Assembly: GCA_003755025.1 (NCBI GenBank)
Contig: RJVL01000006.1
Coordinates: 1-64,000 of the forward strand
DNA from: Diaphorobacter nitroreducens
GTDB lineage: Bacteria > Pseudomonadota > Gammaproteobacteria > Burkholderiales > Burkholderiaceae_C
Direction: 5' to 3'
DNA length: 64,000 nt
The notes beneath the pieces were generated by a model, which saw only the letters and a program-made list of their open reading frames with translations, was not told where the DNA came from and ran no database searches. A program made the translations under genes and the position numbers. Shown piece by piece: positions 51,931-62,071 of the stretch (its first letter is position 1; the number at the start of each line of letters is the position of its first letter).

Positions 51931-52245
51931 ATGACCTTCGCTGACAACCTGCGCCAATTGCCCTCCATTGCCCACCTGGCCGCCCTGCAACTGCTGGACG
52001 ACGCCGGCCAGGTGGTGGCCACCATTCCCAACCAGCCGGGCAAGACGGGCTCGCTGACCGTGTACGCCGCGCTGGCCGCCAAGCACGGCGGCATCACCGT
52101 CGCCGCGGCGCAGGAAGGCCTGGAACTGTTCGCCGAACACACCGCCGATGCCCGCCAGCATCCCGGCAGCCATCCCAACATCGACCGGCTGCTGCAGGTG
52201 GTCGAGACGGGCCAGGGCTACCGCGTGGCACTGGTGCAGGCCTGA
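51931..52245 (+). CDS. DUF2322 family protein
   Basis: A 104-residue soluble protein. The segments FADNLRQLPSIAHLAALQLLD, PGKTGSLTVYAALAAKHGGI, and FAEHTADARQHPGSHPNIDRLL match the DUF2322 family, conserved in betaproteobacteria and without known function. It starts 43 bases after a repeat copy and ends before a second one, followed by a bidirectional terminator. Confidence 0.85.
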   Translation: MTFADNLRQLPSIAHLAALQLLDDAGQVVATIPNQPGKTGSLTVYAALAAKHGGITVAAAQEGLELFAEHTADARQHPGSHPNIDRLLQVVETGQGYRVALVQA

Positions 52246-52280
52246 GCTGCCACGCACACTCGCCAACCCAGCACCTCATA

Positions 52281-52334
52281 CTCAAAAACGCCTCCAGCCC
52301 TTGCACAGCAAGCGCTAGGCGCTATCAAAAGCAT
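52281..52334 (-). repeat. palindromic intergenic repeat (copy 11)
   Basis: Reverse-orientation copy: CAAAAACGCCTCCAGCCC, then CAAGCGCTAGGCGCTATC and AAAAGCAT. It merges into the terminator at 52335-52362. Confidence 0.88.
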
Positions 52335-52362
52335 AAAAAAAGCAGCCAGAGGCTGCTTTTTT
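52335..52362. terminator. bidirectional intrinsic terminator between DUF2322 and lpdA
   Basis: A 7-bp stem (AGCAGCC / GGCTGCT), extended by A-T pairs, with an AGA loop. It has an A-run on the left and a T-run on the right, so it can stop transcription from both convergent genes. Confidence 0.88.
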
Positions 52363-52378
52363 GCTACGGCCGCGGCCT

Positions 52379-54238
52379 TTACCTGCGCTGCGGCGGCACG
52401 TCCGTGCAACTGCCGTGGGCAATCTCCGCCGCCATGCCGATGCTCTCGCCCAGCGTGGGATGCGGGTGGATGGTCTTGCCGATGTCCACCGCGTCCGCGC
52501 CCATCTCGATGGCCAGGGCGATCTCGCCGATCATGTCGCCGGCGTGCGTGCCGACGATGCCGCCGCCCAGGATGCGGCCGTGGCCGTGCGCCTCGGGGCT
52601 GTCGTCGAACAGCAGCTTGGTAAAGCCCTCGTCGCGGCCGTTGGCGATGGCGCGGCCGCTGGCCGCCCAGGGGAACAGACCTTTCTTGACCTTGATGCCC
52701 TGCGCCTTGGCCTGGTCCTCGGTCAGGCCCACCCAGGCCACTTCGGGGTCGGTATAGGCCACGCTCGGGATCACGCGGGCGTTGAAGGCAGCGCTTGCCA
52801 GTTCCTTGTTGCCCTGCAGTTCACCGGCGATGACCTCGGCCGCCACGTGCGCTTCATGCACCGCCTTGTGCGCCAGCATGGGCTGGCCCACGATGTCGCC
52901 GATGGCGAAGATGTGCGGCACGTTGGTGCGCATCTGGATGTCGACGTTGATGAAGCCGCGGTCCGTCACGGCAACACCGGCCTTGTCAGCGGCGATCTTC
53001 TTGCCGTTGGGGGTGCGGCCCACGGCCTGCAGCACCAGGTCGTACACCTGGGGCTCGGGCACCGTGACGCCGTCCTTGGCGGGCGCGAAGCTCACCTTGA
53101 TACCTTCGGGCGTGGCCTCGGCGGCCACGGTCTTGGTATTCAGCATCACGTTGTCGAAACGGTGCTGGTTCATCTTCTGCCATACCTTGACCAGGTCGCG
53201 ATCAGCGCCCTGCATCAGGCCGTCCAGCATCTCCACCACGTCCAGGCGCGCGCCCAGCGTGCTGTACACCGTGCCCATTTCCAGGCCGATGATGCCGCCA
53301 CCCAGGATCAGCATGCGTTTGGGCACGTCCTTGAGCGCCAGCGCACCGGTGGAATCCACCACGCGCGGATCGTCGGGCATGAACGGCAGGCGCACGGCCT
53401 GGCTGCCGGCGGCGATGATGGCGCGCTTGAACGCCACCACCTTCTTGGCGCCGGTCTTGTCCTGGCTGGTGCCGGTGGTTTCCTCCACCTCCAGGTGGTT
53501 GGCGCCGACGAAGTGGCCGTAGCCGCGCAGCACGGTCACCTTGCGCATCTTGGCCATCTGCGCCAGCCCGCCGGTCAGCTTGCCGATGACCTTTTCCTTG
53601 TGGCCGCGCAGGGTGTCGATGTGGACCTGCGGCGCGCCGAAGTCGATGCCGGCGCTCTTCAGGTGGCTCACCTCGTCCATCACCGCGGCCACGTGCAGCA
53701 GCGCCTTGGAAGGAATGCAGCCCACGTTCAGGCACACGCCGCCCAGGGTGGCGTAGCGCTCGACCAGCACCACGTTCAGGCCCAGGTCGGCGGCGCGGAA
53801 GGCGGCGCTGTAACCGCCGGGGCCGCCGCCCAGCACCAGCACATCGCACTCCACGTCGGCACTGCCGCCGAAGCTGGATGCTTCTGTTTTAGGAGCTGCT
53901 GGCGCTTGAACAGCGGGCGCTGGAGCCGGTTTTGACTCAGATGGCGGTGCGCTGGGTGTGCTCGCCGCGGCAGGGGCCGCAGCCGGCGCCGCCGCACCCT
54001 GCGCCACTTCCAGCGTCAGCAGCACGGAGCCCTCGGCCACCTTGTCGCCCAGCTTGACCTTGAGCTCCTTGACCACCCCGGCGTGGCTGCTGGGAATCTC
54101 CATGGAGGCCTTGTCGGACTCCACGGTGACCAGGCTCTGCTCGGCCCGGATGGTGTCGCCCGGCTGCACCAGCACTTCGATCACGCCCACCTCGGCGAAG
54201 TCGCCGATGTCGGGCACCTTGATGTCGATGATTGCCAT
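52379..54238 (-). CDS. lpdA: dihydrolipoyl dehydrogenase (E3) with N-terminal lipoyl domain
   Basis: A 619-residue E3 of the pyruvate dehydrogenase complex. A lipoyl domain (residues 1-78, lipoyl Lys43 in ESDKASM) is joined by an Ala/Pro linker to an FAD flavoprotein disulfide reductase. FAD motif GGGPGG is at 137-142 and the redox disulfide Cys169-x4-Cys174 is in [13 protein letters not shown]. The C-terminal His-Glu pair is in [10 protein letters not shown]. Residues about 101-119 ([19 protein letters not shown]) are encoded by a palindromic repeat copy. It is the last gene of aceE-aceF-lpdA, 16 bases after aceF. Confidence 0.96.
   Translation of the reverse strand: MAIIDIKVPDIGDFAEVGVIEVLVQPGDTIRAEQSLVTVESDKASMEIPSSHAGVVKELKVKLGDKVAEGSVLLTLEVAQGAAAPAAAPAAASTPSAPPSESKPAPAPAVQAPAAPKTEASSFGGSADVECDVLVLGGGPGGYSAAFRAADLGLNVVLVERYATLGGVCLNVGCIPSKALLHVAAVMDEVSHLKSAGIDFGAPQVHIDTLRGHKEKVIGKLTGGLAQMAKMRKVTVLRGYGHFVGANHLEVEETTGTSQDKTGAKKVVAFKRAIIAAGSQAVRLPFMPDDPRVVDSTGALALKDVPKRMLILGGGIIGLEMGTVYSTLGARLDVVEMLDGLMQGADRDLVKVWQKMNQHRFDNVMLNTKTVAAEATPEGIKVSFAPAKDGVTVPEPQVYDLVLQAVGRTPNGKKIAADKAGVAVTDRGFINVDIQMRTNVPHIFAIGDIVGQPMLAHKAVHEAHVAAEVIAGELQGNKELASAAFNARVIPSVAYTDPEVAWVGLTEDQAKAQGIKVKKGLFPWAASGRAIANGRDEGFTKLLFDDSPEAHGHGRILGGGIVGTHAGDMIGEIALAIEMGADAVDIGKTIHPHPTLGESIGMAAEIAHGSCTDVPPQRR
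53885..53940 (+). repeat. palindromic repeat inside lpdA (copy 12)
   Basis: TGTTTTAGGAGCTGCTGGCGC..., then CGGGCGCTGGAGCCGGTTTTG. It is a forward-orientation copy, read by the minus-strand gene in the shared frame. The arms are enriched in GC compared with the intergenic copies, turning the codons into Ala and Pro. Confidence 0.85.
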
Positions 54239-54254
54239 ATGTTGTGCTCCGTCC

Positions 54255-55940
54255 TTACAGCAGGATGCGGCGGTAGTCCGCCAACACCTGGCCCAGGTAG
54301 GCGTTGAAGCGCGCGGCAGAGGCGCCGTCGATCACGCGGTGGTCGTACGACAGGCTCAGCGGCAGCGTGAGGCGCGGCACGAACTGCTGGCCGTCCCACA
54401 CGGGCTTCATCTGGCTCTTGGACAGGCCGAGGATGGCCACCTCGGGCGCATTGATGATGGGGGTGAAATGCGTGCCGCCAATGCCGCCCAGGGAGCTGAT
54501 CGACATGCTGCCGCCCTGCATGTCGGCCGCACCCAGCTTGCCGTCGCGGGCCTTCTTGGCCAGCTCGGCCATCTCGGCGCTGATCTGCAGGATGCCCTTC
54601 TTGTCGGCATCTTTCAGCACAGGCACCACCAGGCCGTTGGGCGTGTCGGCCGCAAAGCCGATGTGGAAGTACTGCTTGTAGACCAGGGCGTCGCCGTCCA
54701 GGCTGGCGTTGAACTCGGGGAACTTCTTCAGCGCCGCGACCACGGCCTTGATGACGAAGGCCAGCATGGTGACCTTGACGCCGCTCTTCTCGTTCTCCTT
54801 GTTGGTGGAGACGCGGAAGGCTTCCAGTTCGGTGATGTCGGCCTCGTCGTTGTTGGTGACGTGGGGAATCATCACCCAGTTGCGCGACAGGTTGGCGCCG
54901 CTGATCTTCTTGATGCGCGACAGCTCCTTGCGCTCGACGGGGCCGAACTTGGCAAAGTCCACCTTGGGCCACGGCAGCAGGTCCAGGCCCACCCCAGAGC
55001 CACCCGCAGCGGGCGCCTTGCTGCCCTGTGCCTGGGTCTGCAGCGCACCGCTCATCACCTGGCGCGTGAAGGCCGCCACGTCATCCTGCGTGATGCGGCC
55101 CTTGATGCCCGTGCCCTTGACCTCCGCGAGCGGCACACCCAGTTCACGGGCGAACTTGCGCACCGAGGGGCTGGCGTGCGGCAGGCCCGGCGTGGGCGTC
55201 GAGGGCTGGTGGACCGGCACGGGCGCCGTTGCCGTTGCCGCAGCTGGTGCGGGCGCGGAGGCCTGAGCCGCCAGGGGCGCGGCAGCGGCCGGAGCGGAAG
55301 CGGCCGCTGGTGTAGAAGCCTGCGCCGGGGCGGCGGCCGGTGCCGCGGCGGCACCTTCAAGCACCGCCACGAGGTCGCCCACGTTGATCTTGTCGCCGAT
55401 CTTGACCTTGAGCTCCTTGAGCACGCCGGCGGCGGGCGAAGGGATCTCCATCGAGGCCTTGTCGGACTCCACGGTGAACAGCGACTGCTCCACCTTGACC
55501 GCATCGCCGGGCTGGACCAGCAACTCGATCACGGCGACGTCCTTGAAGTCACCGATGTCGGGCACACGCACCTCAACCGCGCCACCACCCGCAGCAGGGG
55601 CGGCGGGTGCAGCAGGCGCGGCAGGCGCTTGCGTTTCGATAGCTGCCGGCGCTTGCGCGGCGGGCGCTGGAGCCGGTTTTTCATCAGAAGCAGCGGCTTC
55701 GCCCGCAGCCTCCAGCACGGCGATCACGCTGCCTTGCTTGACCTTGTCGCCCAGCTGGACCTTGAGTTCCTTGACCACACCCGCGTGGCTCGACGGGATT
55801 TCCATCGAGGCCTTGTCGGACTCCACGGTGATCAGCGACTGCTCCGCCTTCACCGTGTCGCCCACCTTGACCAGCAGCTCGATCACGCCGACTTCGTCGA
55901 AGTCGCCGATGTCGGGAACCTGGATGTTTACCAATGCCAT
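54255..55940 (-). CDS. aceF: pyruvate dehydrogenase E2, dihydrolipoamide acetyltransferase
   Basis: A 561-residue core enzyme of the complex. There are two lipoyl domains (about 1-77 with Lys43, and 121-196 with Lys161), Ala/Pro linkers, a peripheral-subunit-binding domain (about 254-290, [22 protein letters not shown]) and the catalytic domain (about 325-561) with the active-site [10 protein letters not shown]. It transfers acetyl groups to CoA. Residues about 86-104 ([19 protein letters not shown]), in the linker after lipoyl domain 1, come from a palindromic repeat. It lies 17 bases after aceE. Confidence 0.96.
   Translation of the reverse strand: MALVNIQVPDIGDFDEVGVIELLVKVGDTVKAEQSLITVESDKASMEIPSSHAGVVKELKVQLGDKVKQGSVIAVLEAAGEAAASDEKPAPAPAAQAPAAIETQAPAAPAAPAAPAAGGGAVEVRVPDIGDFKDVAVIELLVQPGDAVKVEQSLFTVESDKASMEIPSPAAGVLKELKVKIGDKINVGDLVAVLEGAAAAPAAAPAQASTPAAASAPAAAAPLAAQASAPAPAAATATAPVPVHQPSTPTPGLPHASPSVRKFARELGVPLAEVKGTGIKGRITQDDVAAFTRQVMSGALQTQAQGSKAPAAGGSGVGLDLLPWPKVDFAKFGPVERKELSRIKKISGANLSRNWVMIPHVTNNDEADITELEAFRVSTNKENEKSGVKVTMLAFVIKAVVAALKKFPEFNASLDGDALVYKQYFHIGFAADTPNGLVVPVLKDADKKGILQISAEMAELAKKARDGKLGAADMQGGSMSISSLGGIGGTHFTPIINAPEVAILGLSKSQMKPVWDGQQFVPRLTLPLSLSYDHRVIDGASAARFNAYLGQVLADYRRILL
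55634..55688 (+). repeat. palindromic repeat inside aceF (copy 13)
   Basis: TTTCGATAGCTGCCGGCGC..., then CGGGCGCTGGAGCCGGTTTTT. It is very similar to the lpdA copy (same right arm GGGCGCTGGAGCCGGTTTT) and is read in the same frame. The two may share a recent origin by copying between genes. Confidence 0.88.
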
Positions 55941-55957
55941 GTCGTGTCTCCCGATCT

Positions 55958-58654
55958 TCAGGCGTGCAGGGGGTTGATCTTCTCGGTCTGGAGGCCGTAC
56001 TTGGCAATCGCCTCGGCCACCTTCTCCTTGGGCAGCTTGCCCTCGTCGGCCAAGGCGCTGAGCGCGGCCACGGTGATGTAGTGGCAGTTGACCTCGAAGT
56101 GCTCACGCAGGCGGTAGCGGAAGTCGCTGCGGCCAAAGCCGTCGGTACCCAGCACGGTGTAGGAGCGCCCTGCGGGGATGAAGGCGCGGATCTGCTCGGC
56201 GTAGTTCTTCATGTAGTCGGTGGACGCCACCACAGGGCCCGGGCGGCCGCCCAGCTGCTGCGCCACGAAGGACACGCGCGGTGTCTCCAGCGGGTGCAGC
56301 AGGTTCCAGCGCGCCACGTCCTGGCCCTCGCGGGTCAGCTCGTTGAAGCTGGTGCAGCTCCACACGTCGGCCTGCACGCCCCAGTCGGCGGCGAGCAGCT
56401 TCTGCGCCTCGATCGATTCGCGCAGGATCGAGCCCGAGCCCAGCAGCTGCACGCGCTTGTCGCCGTCCGCGCCGGCCTTGCACAGGTACATGCCCTTGAT
56501 GATCTGCTCTTCCGTGCCCGGCTGCAGGCCCGGCATGGCGTAGTTCTCATTGAGCAGCGTGATGTAGTAGTAGACGTTTTCCTGCTTCTCCACCATGCGC
56601 TTCAGGCCGTCCTGCATGATGACCGCCACCTCGTGCGCGAAGGTCGGGTCGTAGCTCACGCAGTTGGGAATGGTGTTGGCCAGGATGTGGCTGTGGCCGT
56701 CCTCGTGCTGCAGGCCTTCGCCGTTGAGCGTGGTGCGGCCCGACGTGCCCCCCAGGATGAAGCCGCGCGCCTGCATGTCGCCCGCGGCCCAGGCGAAGTC
56801 GCCAAAGCGCTGGAAGCCGAACATCGAGTAGTAAACATAGAACGGGATCATGATGCGGTTGTTCGTCGAATACGACGTCGCCGCAGCGATCCACGAGCAC
56901 ATGCCGCCCGCCTCGTTGATGCCTTCCTGAAGAATCTGACCGGCCTTGTCTTCCTTGTAGTACATCACCTGGTCGCGGTCGACCGGGGTGTAGAGCTGCC
57001 CCTTGGGGTTGTAGATGCCAATCTGGCGGAACAACCCCTCCATGCCGAAGGTACGCGCCTCATCCACCAGGATGGGCACCACGCGCGGACCCAGGGCCTT
57101 GTCGCGCAGCAGCTGCGTGAGAAAGCGCACGTAGGCCTGGGTGGTGGAGATCTCGCGGCCCTCCGCGGTGGGCTCCAGCACGGCCTTGAACGTCTCCAGC
57201 GCCGGCACGGTGAAACTCTCGTCGGCGTGCGTGCGACGCTGCGGCAGGTAGCCGCCCAGGGCCTTGCGGCGCTCGTGCAGGTACTTCATTTCCGGCGTGT
57301 CGTCGGCCGGCTTGTAGTAGGGCAGCTTGTCCAGCTCGCTGTCGGGGATCGGGATGTTGAAGCGGTCGCGGATGTACTTGATGTCCTCGTCCGACAGCTT
57401 CTTGGTCTGGTGCACGGTGTTCTTGCCCTCACCGGCCTTGCCCATGCCATAGCCCTTGACGGTCTTGACCAGCAACACCGTGGGCTGGCCCTGGTGTTCA
57501 TTGGCCGCATGGAAGGCGGCATACACCTTCTCGGGCTCGTGACCACCGCGGCGCAGTTCCCAGATTTCGTCGTCGCTCAGGTGCTCCACGAGCTTGGCCG
57601 TCTCGGGGTACCTGCCGAAGAAATGCTTGCGGATATACGCGCCGTCCATGGCGCGGTAGGTCTGGTAGTCGCCGTCCAGCGTCTCCATCATCAGCTGCTT
57701 GAGCTTGCCGCTCTTGTCGCGCGCCAGCAGCTCGTCCCAGCCCTTGCCCCACAGCAGCTTGATGACATGCCAGCCCGCACCGCGGAAGTCACCCTCCAGC
57801 TCCTGGATGATCTTGCCGTTGCCGCGCACCGGGCCGTCCAGGCGCTGCAGGTTGCAGTTGATAACGAAGATCAGGTTGTCCAGGTTTTCACGTGCGGCCA
57901 GGCTGATCGCGCCCTTGCTCTCGGGCTCATCCATCTCGCCGTCGCCCAGGAAGATCCAGACCTTGCGGTTCTCGGTATTGGCGATACCGCGGGCATGCAG
58001 GTACTTGAGAAAGCGCGCCTGGTAGATGGCCATCATCGGCCCCAGGCCCATGGACACCGTGGGGAACTGCCAGAAGCCCGGCATCAGCTTGGGGTGCGGG
58101 TAGCTGGACAGGCCCTTGCCGCCTACTTCCTGGCGGAAGTTTTCGAGCTGGTCCTCGGTGATACGGCCTTCCAGGTAGGCGCGGGCGTAGATGCCGGGCG
58201 CGCTGTGTCCCTGGAAATAGATGCAGTCGCCGCCGTGGCTCTCGCTCTCGGCATGCCAGAAGTGGTTGAAGCCCGCGCCCCACATGGAGGCCAGCGAAGC
58301 GAAGGAGCCGATGTGGCCGCCCAGGTCGCCGCCGTCATGCGGATGCAGGCGGTTGGCGCGCACCACCATGGCCATGGCATTCCAGCGCATGTAGGCGCGC
58401 AGGCGCTTCTCGATGGCGATATTGCCGGGGCAGCGGGCCTCCTGGTCCGGCTCGATGGTGTTCACGTATCCCGTATTGGCGGAGAACGGCAGGTCAATAC
58501 TGCTCTGGCGGGCCTGCTCCAGCAATTGCTCCAGCAGGAAGTGGGCACGCTCCGGCCCCTCCTTGTCGATCACTGCCGACAGCGCGTCCAGCCATTCGCG
58601 GGTTTCCTGTTGGTCGATGTCGGTAGCGGTCAGGACTTTGGTCGGATCAGACAT
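55958..58654 (-). CDS. aceE: pyruvate dehydrogenase E1 (homodimeric type)
   Basis: An 898-residue thiamine-diphosphate enzyme that decarboxylates pyruvate and reductively acetylates E2. The TPP motif starts at [21 protein letters not shown] (Mg and diphosphate binding) and ends at [25 protein letters not shown] and [14 protein letters not shown]-type blocks match the E. coli-type homodimeric E1. The ATG has a strong AAGGAG ribosome-binding site eight bases upstream. It heads the operon aceE-aceF-lpdA and is divergent from a sensor kinase across 169 AT-rich bases with a large palindrome. Confidence 0.97.
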   Translation of the reverse strand: MSDPTKVLTATDIDQQETREWLDALSAVIDKEGPERAHFLLEQLLEQARQSSIDLPFSANTGYVNTIEPDQEARCPGNIAIEKRLRAYMRWNAMAMVVRANRLHPHDGGDLGGHIGSFASLASMWGAGFNHFWHAESESHGGDCIYFQGHSAPGIYARAYLEGRITEDQLENFRQEVGGKGLSSYPHPKLMPGFWQFPTVSMGLGPMMAIYQARFLKYLHARGIANTENRKVWIFLGDGEMDEPESKGAISLAARENLDNLIFVINCNLQRLDGPVRGNGKIIQELEGDFRGAGWHVIKLLWGKGWDELLARDKSGKLKQLMMETLDGDYQTYRAMDGAYIRKHFFGRYPETAKLVEHLSDDEIWELRRGGHEPEKVYAAFHAANEHQGQPTVLLVKTVKGYGMGKAGEGKNTVHQTKKLSDEDIKYIRDRFNIPIPDSELDKLPYYKPADDTPEMKYLHERRKALGGYLPQRRTHADESFTVPALETFKAVLEPTAEGREISTTQAYVRFLTQLLRDKALGPRVVPILVDEARTFGMEGLFRQIGIYNPKGQLYTPVDRDQVMYYKEDKAGQILQEGINEAGGMCSWIAAATSYSTNNRIMIPFYVYYSMFGFQRFGDFAWAAGDMQARGFILGGTSGRTTLNGEGLQHEDGHSHILANTIPNCVSYDPTFAHEVAVIMQDGLKRMVEKQENVYYYITLLNENYAMPGLQPGTEEQIIKGMYLCKAGADGDKRVQLLGSGSILRESIEAQKLLAADWGVQADVWSCTSFNELTREGQDVARWNLLHPLETPRVSFVAQQLGGRPGPVVASTDYMKNYAEQIRAFIPAGRSYTVLGTDGFGRSDFRYRLREHFEVNCHYITVAALSALADEGKLPKEKVAEAIAKYGLQTEKINPLHA

Positions 58655-58715
58655 ACCTGTCTCCTTGATTCAGTGGCAATAACGGTAATACGGGCGCGAG
58701 TTTCGCACAAATTTT

Positions 58716-58732
58716 CATCATTTCAAATGATG
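58716..58732. promoter_or_regulatory. 17-bp palindrome in the aceE/sensor-kinase divergent promoter region
   Basis: CATCATTT-C-AAATGATG is a perfect palindrome in the AT-rich gap between aceE and the sensor kinase. TTTCATC-like half-sites recur around it: TTTTCATC just left, TTTTTCATC at 58734-58742 and the inverse GATGAAAT at 58785-58792. This is the layout of an operator for a dimeric regulator; the FixJ-type regulator encoded next door is the obvious candidate, by inference only. Confidence 0.6.
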
Positions 58733-58823
58733 CTTTTTCATCTCTTAATATGAAAAATTGCTGCGATTGCACATTATTTCTTCAGATGAAATCGTCCCCG
58801 CGAAGCCTTTAAACTCCGCGCCC

Positions 58824-61370
58824 ATGGAGTCTCCTGTCGCGCCCTCTTCCACCGTGTCTGCCGTTAAAACCCCGGCGCGCTGGTGGCGTGCCTGGTGGCG
58901 CAGCCTCTCGCCCACGCGCCAGGACCGGTTCGCGGCGCTGGCGCCCGTGGCATCGGTGCTGATGTTCCTCGCTGCCATCGTGGCCTCGTTCTGGTATTTG
59001 CGCACGGAAGAGGTGGAACGCGAGAAGGAAGCCCTCAGGCGCGACGTGGAATACGCCCAGCAGCGCGTGCGTTTGCGCTTGCTGGAGCGGCAAGAGCAGA
59101 TCATGCGCATCGCGCGCGATCTATCCAACCAGGATGTGGAGCGCGCGGACTTCGGCAGCCGCGCCGAGCCGCTCATCAGCCAATACCCCGAGCTGCAGGC
59201 CATCACCTGGATTGACGAGCGCCGGCGCATCCGCGCCAGCCACGCCGCGCCCGCCGTGACCAGCAGCCAGCTGCGCGTGGGCGGCGAGGTGCTCAAGCCC
59301 GGCGAGACCACCAACCTCTTTAACGCCGTCCGCGACCTGCAGCAGCCGCTGTATTCGCAACCCACGGCCACCGAGGGCGAGAGCGCTCCCCTGCTGCAAC
59401 TGCAGGTGCCCCTGTCGCCCCAGGGCAAGTTCGGCGGCGTGGTGCTAGCGGAATATTCCATCGACAGCCTGCTGCGCTACGGCACTCCCACCGAGGTGCT
59501 GGCGCGCTACGCCGTCACGTTGCTGGACGGCAATGGCCGCACCTTGGCGGGCACGCCCCTGCCCCCGCGCACCAATGCGCTGCTGCCCTGGGCCACCAAG
59601 GCCAACCAGTATGAGATCCCGGTCTCCCCGGTGGGCAACGGCCTCGTGATGCGGGCGCAGGCGTACCGTACGTCGCTGGGCGTGGTGGGCAGCGGGTTGT
59701 TCTGGCTCGTGGGCACGCTCAGCGTGATGACGGCGTGGATGCTCATCGCCACCTGGCGGCACACGCGCAGGCGGCTGCAGGCCCAGGAAGCACTGGTGGC
59801 AGAAACCAACTTCCGCCGGGCGATGGAGAACTCCATCCTCACCGGCATGCGCGCGCTGGACCTGGAAGGCCGCATCACCTATGTGAACGCCGCGTTCTGC
59901 CAGATGACAGGCTGGACCGAGGCCGAGCTGGTCGGGCAGACCCCGCCCTACAGCTACTGGCCCGAGGGCGAATATGAGTCGCTGCACGCCAATCTGCGCG
60001 ACGAACTCTCGGGCAAGACCGTGCCCGGTGGATTCCAGGTACGCGTGCGGCGCAAGAGCGGCACGCTGTTCGATGCGCGCCTGTACGTCTCGCCGCTGAT
60101 CGACGCACGCGGTCACCAGACAGGCTGGATGACCTCGATGACCGATATCACCGAGCCCAACCGCGTGCGCGAGCAACTCACCGCCTCGCACGAGCGCTTC
60201 ACTATCGTGCTGGAGGCGCTGGACGCCTCCGTCTCCGTGGCGCCGCTGGGGAGCGAGGAGCTGCTGTTTGCCAACCGCCTGTACCGCCAATGGTTCGGCT
60301 CGCAGACCAGCGGCCACCTGCAGCTGGTGGCGCAGGCGGGCGTGCTGCCCACCTCCTACAGTTCCGGCGGCATGGACGACGAAGATGGCCTGATGGGCCT
60401 GCCCACCGACTCGCTGACCAGTGCCCGTTCGGAGAACGCCGAGATCTATCTGCCCGATCTGGGCAAGTGGCTGGAGGTGCGCTCGCGCTACCTGAACTGG
60501 GTGGACGGCCGGTTGGCGCAAATGGTCATTGCCACCGACATCACGCCGCGCCGCCAGGCCGAGGAGCAGGCCGCGCGCCAGGCCGAACGCGCCCAGTCGG
60601 TCAGCCGCCTCATCACCATGGGCGAGATGGCCTCCAGCGTGGCTCACGAACTCAACCAGCCGCTCACCGCCATCAGCAACTATTGCAGCGGCATGGTCTC
60701 GCGCATCCAGGGCGGCCAGATCAGCGAGGAGGCACTGCTCACGGCGCTGCAAAAGACCGCCCACCAAGCGCAGCGCGCCGGCCAGATCATCCAGCGCATC
60801 CGCGCCTTCGTGAAAAAAAGCGAACCCAACCGCACGCTGGCCGACGTGCACGAGATGGTGAGCGAAGCGGTGGAACTGGCCGACATCGAGCTGCGGCGCC
60901 ACAACGTGCACCTGACGCACTACGTCGCCGCCCGCCTGCCCCAGGTGATGGCCGACACGATCCTGATCGAGCAGGTGCTTATCAACCTGATGAAGAACGG
61001 CGCCGAGTCCATCGCCCAGGCCCACCGCCCCCCATCCGGGCGCAGCGTGGAGCTGCGCGTGGTGCCGCGCCATGTGGATGGCCGCGGGGTGATCGAGTTT
61101 TCGGTGCAGGACACGGGCAAGGGCCTGGCCCCGGAAGTGCTGGCGCACCTGTTCGAGGCGTTCTTCTCCACCAAGAGCGAAGGCATGGGCATGGGCCTGA
61201 ACCTGTGCCGCAGCATCGTCGAGTCGCACCAGGGCCGGATGCACGCGGAGAACCTCTACAATGGATCGGAGGTCACCGGCTGCCGGTTCTCCTTCTGGCT
61301 TCCGCTCGCCACTGCTGCGGATGCCACTATCAATTCCGCAGCAACGTCAACCCCAAGGACTATTGCATGA
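58824..61370 (+). CDS. membrane PAS sensor histidine kinase
   Basis: An 848-residue two-component kinase. TM1 is at about 38-60, a periplasmic sensor at about 70-280, and TM2 at about 300-320. Two PAS domains follow (about 335-460 and 465-590), the first with FRRAMENSILTGMRALDLEGRI. The H-box is MGEMASSVAHELNQPLTAISNYC, and the ATPase domain has NLMKNGAESI (N box), DTGKGL (G1) and STKSEGMGMGL. The HELNQPL form of the H-box is typical of FixL/DctB-type kinases. The ATG at 58824 is preferred over a TTG 66 bases upstream; TAAACT, -10-like, lies eight bases before it. The stop codon overlaps the regulator's ATG. Confidence 0.92.
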   Translation: MESPVAPSSTVSAVKTPARWWRAWWRSLSPTRQDRFAALAPVASVLMFLAAIVASFWYLRTEEVEREKEALRRDVEYAQQRVRLRLLERQEQIMRIARDLSNQDVERADFGSRAEPLISQYPELQAITWIDERRRIRASHAAPAVTSSQLRVGGEVLKPGETTNLFNAVRDLQQPLYSQPTATEGESAPLLQLQVPLSPQGKFGGVVLAEYSIDSLLRYGTPTEVLARYAVTLLDGNGRTLAGTPLPPRTNALLPWATKANQYEIPVSPVGNGLVMRAQAYRTSLGVVGSGLFWLVGTLSVMTAWMLIATWRHTRRRLQAQEALVAETNFRRAMENSILTGMRALDLEGRITYVNAAFCQMTGWTEAELVGQTPPYSYWPEGEYESLHANLRDELSGKTVPGGFQVRVRRKSGTLFDARLYVSPLIDARGHQTGWMTSMTDITEPNRVREQLTASHERFTIVLEALDASVSVAPLGSEELLFANRLYRQWFGSQTSGHLQLVAQAGVLPTSYSSGGMDDEDGLMGLPTDSLTSARSENAEIYLPDLGKWLEVRSRYLNWVDGRLAQMVIATDITPRRQAEEQAARQAERAQSVSRLITMGEMASSVAHELNQPLTAISNYCSGMVSRIQGGQISEEALLTALQKTAHQAQRAGQIIQRIRAFVKKSEPNRTLADVHEMVSEAVELADIELRRHNVHLTHYVAARLPQVMADTILIEQVLINLMKNGAESIAQAHRPPSGRSVELRVVPRHVDGRGVIEFSVQDTGKGLAPEVLAHLFEAFFSTKSEGMGMGLNLCRSIVESHQGRMHAENLYNGSEVTGCRFSFWLPLATAADATINSAATSTPRTIA

Positions 61371-61993
61371 GTTTGATTCCGAAAAAAGGCACCGTCTATG
61401 TCGTCGACGACGACGAAGCCGTCCGCGACTCGCTCCAGTGGCTGCTGGAGGGCAAGGACTACCGTGTGCGCTGCTTTGATTCGGCGGAATCGTTCCTCGC
61501 ACGCTATGACCCGCGCGAAGTCGCCTGCCTGATCGTGGACATCCGCATGGGCGGCATGACGGGCCTGGAGCTGCAGGACCGCCTGGTCGAACGCAAGTCG
61601 CCCCTGCCCATCGTCTTCATCACCGGTCACGGCGACGTCCCCATGGCCGTGAACACCATGAAGAAAGGCGCGCTGGACTTCATCCAGAAACCTTTCAACG
61701 AAGAAGAGTTGCTGGGCCTGGTTGAGCGCATGCTGGACCATGCACGCGAAGCCTTTGCCGACTACCAACAGGCCGCCAGCCGCGACGCGCTGCTGTCCAA
61801 GCTCACCAGCCGCGAGGCGCAGGTGCTGGAACGCATCGTTGCCGGCCGCCTGAACAAGCAGATCGCCGACGACCTGGGCATCAGCATCAAGACGGTGGAG
61901 GCGCACCGCGCCAACATCATGGAAAAGCTCAACGCCAACACCGTGGCCGACCTGCTCAAGATTGCCCTGGGGCCAGGTAGCGCCAAGGCCTAA
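61367..61993 (+). CDS. FixJ-family response regulator
   Basis: A 208-residue DNA-binding regulator: receiver domain (about 8-122) with acidic pair DDDE, phospho-acceptor Asp in CLIVDIRMGG, Thr in FITGHGD and Lys in IQKPF. A LuxR-type helix-turn-helix follows (about 142-205, LTSREAQVLERIVAGRLNKQIADDLGISIKTVEAHR). Its ATG overlaps the kinase stop codon (ATGA), so the pair is translationally coupled. Its position divergent from aceE suggests it controls pyruvate dehydrogenase genes; that is inference. Confidence 0.94.
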   Translation: MSLIPKKGTVYVVDDDEAVRDSLQWLLEGKDYRVRCFDSAESFLARYDPREVACLIVDIRMGGMTGLELQDRLVERKSPLPIVFITGHGDVPMAVNTMKKGALDFIQKPFNEEELLGLVERMLDHAREAFADYQQAASRDALLSKLTSREAQVLERIVAGRLNKQIADDLGISIKTVEAHRANIMEKLNANTVADLLKIALGPGSAKA

Positions 61994-62001
61994 TCGCTCC
62001 G

Positions 62002-62050
62002 TTTTCAATAGCTGCCTGCGCATACCAGACAAGCGCCAGGCAGCTTTTTC
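62002..62050 (+). terminator. palindromic repeat (copy 14) forming an intrinsic terminator
   Basis: A forward-orientation copy in which the outer arms have become perfect (AGCTGCCTG at 62010-62018, CAGGCAGCT at 62037-62045). They are followed by a run of T. It lies after the response regulator and before folD and should stop transcription of the kinase/regulator operon. Confidence 0.78.
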
Positions 62051-62071
62051 ATTTGTATCGTGGATTCATCA

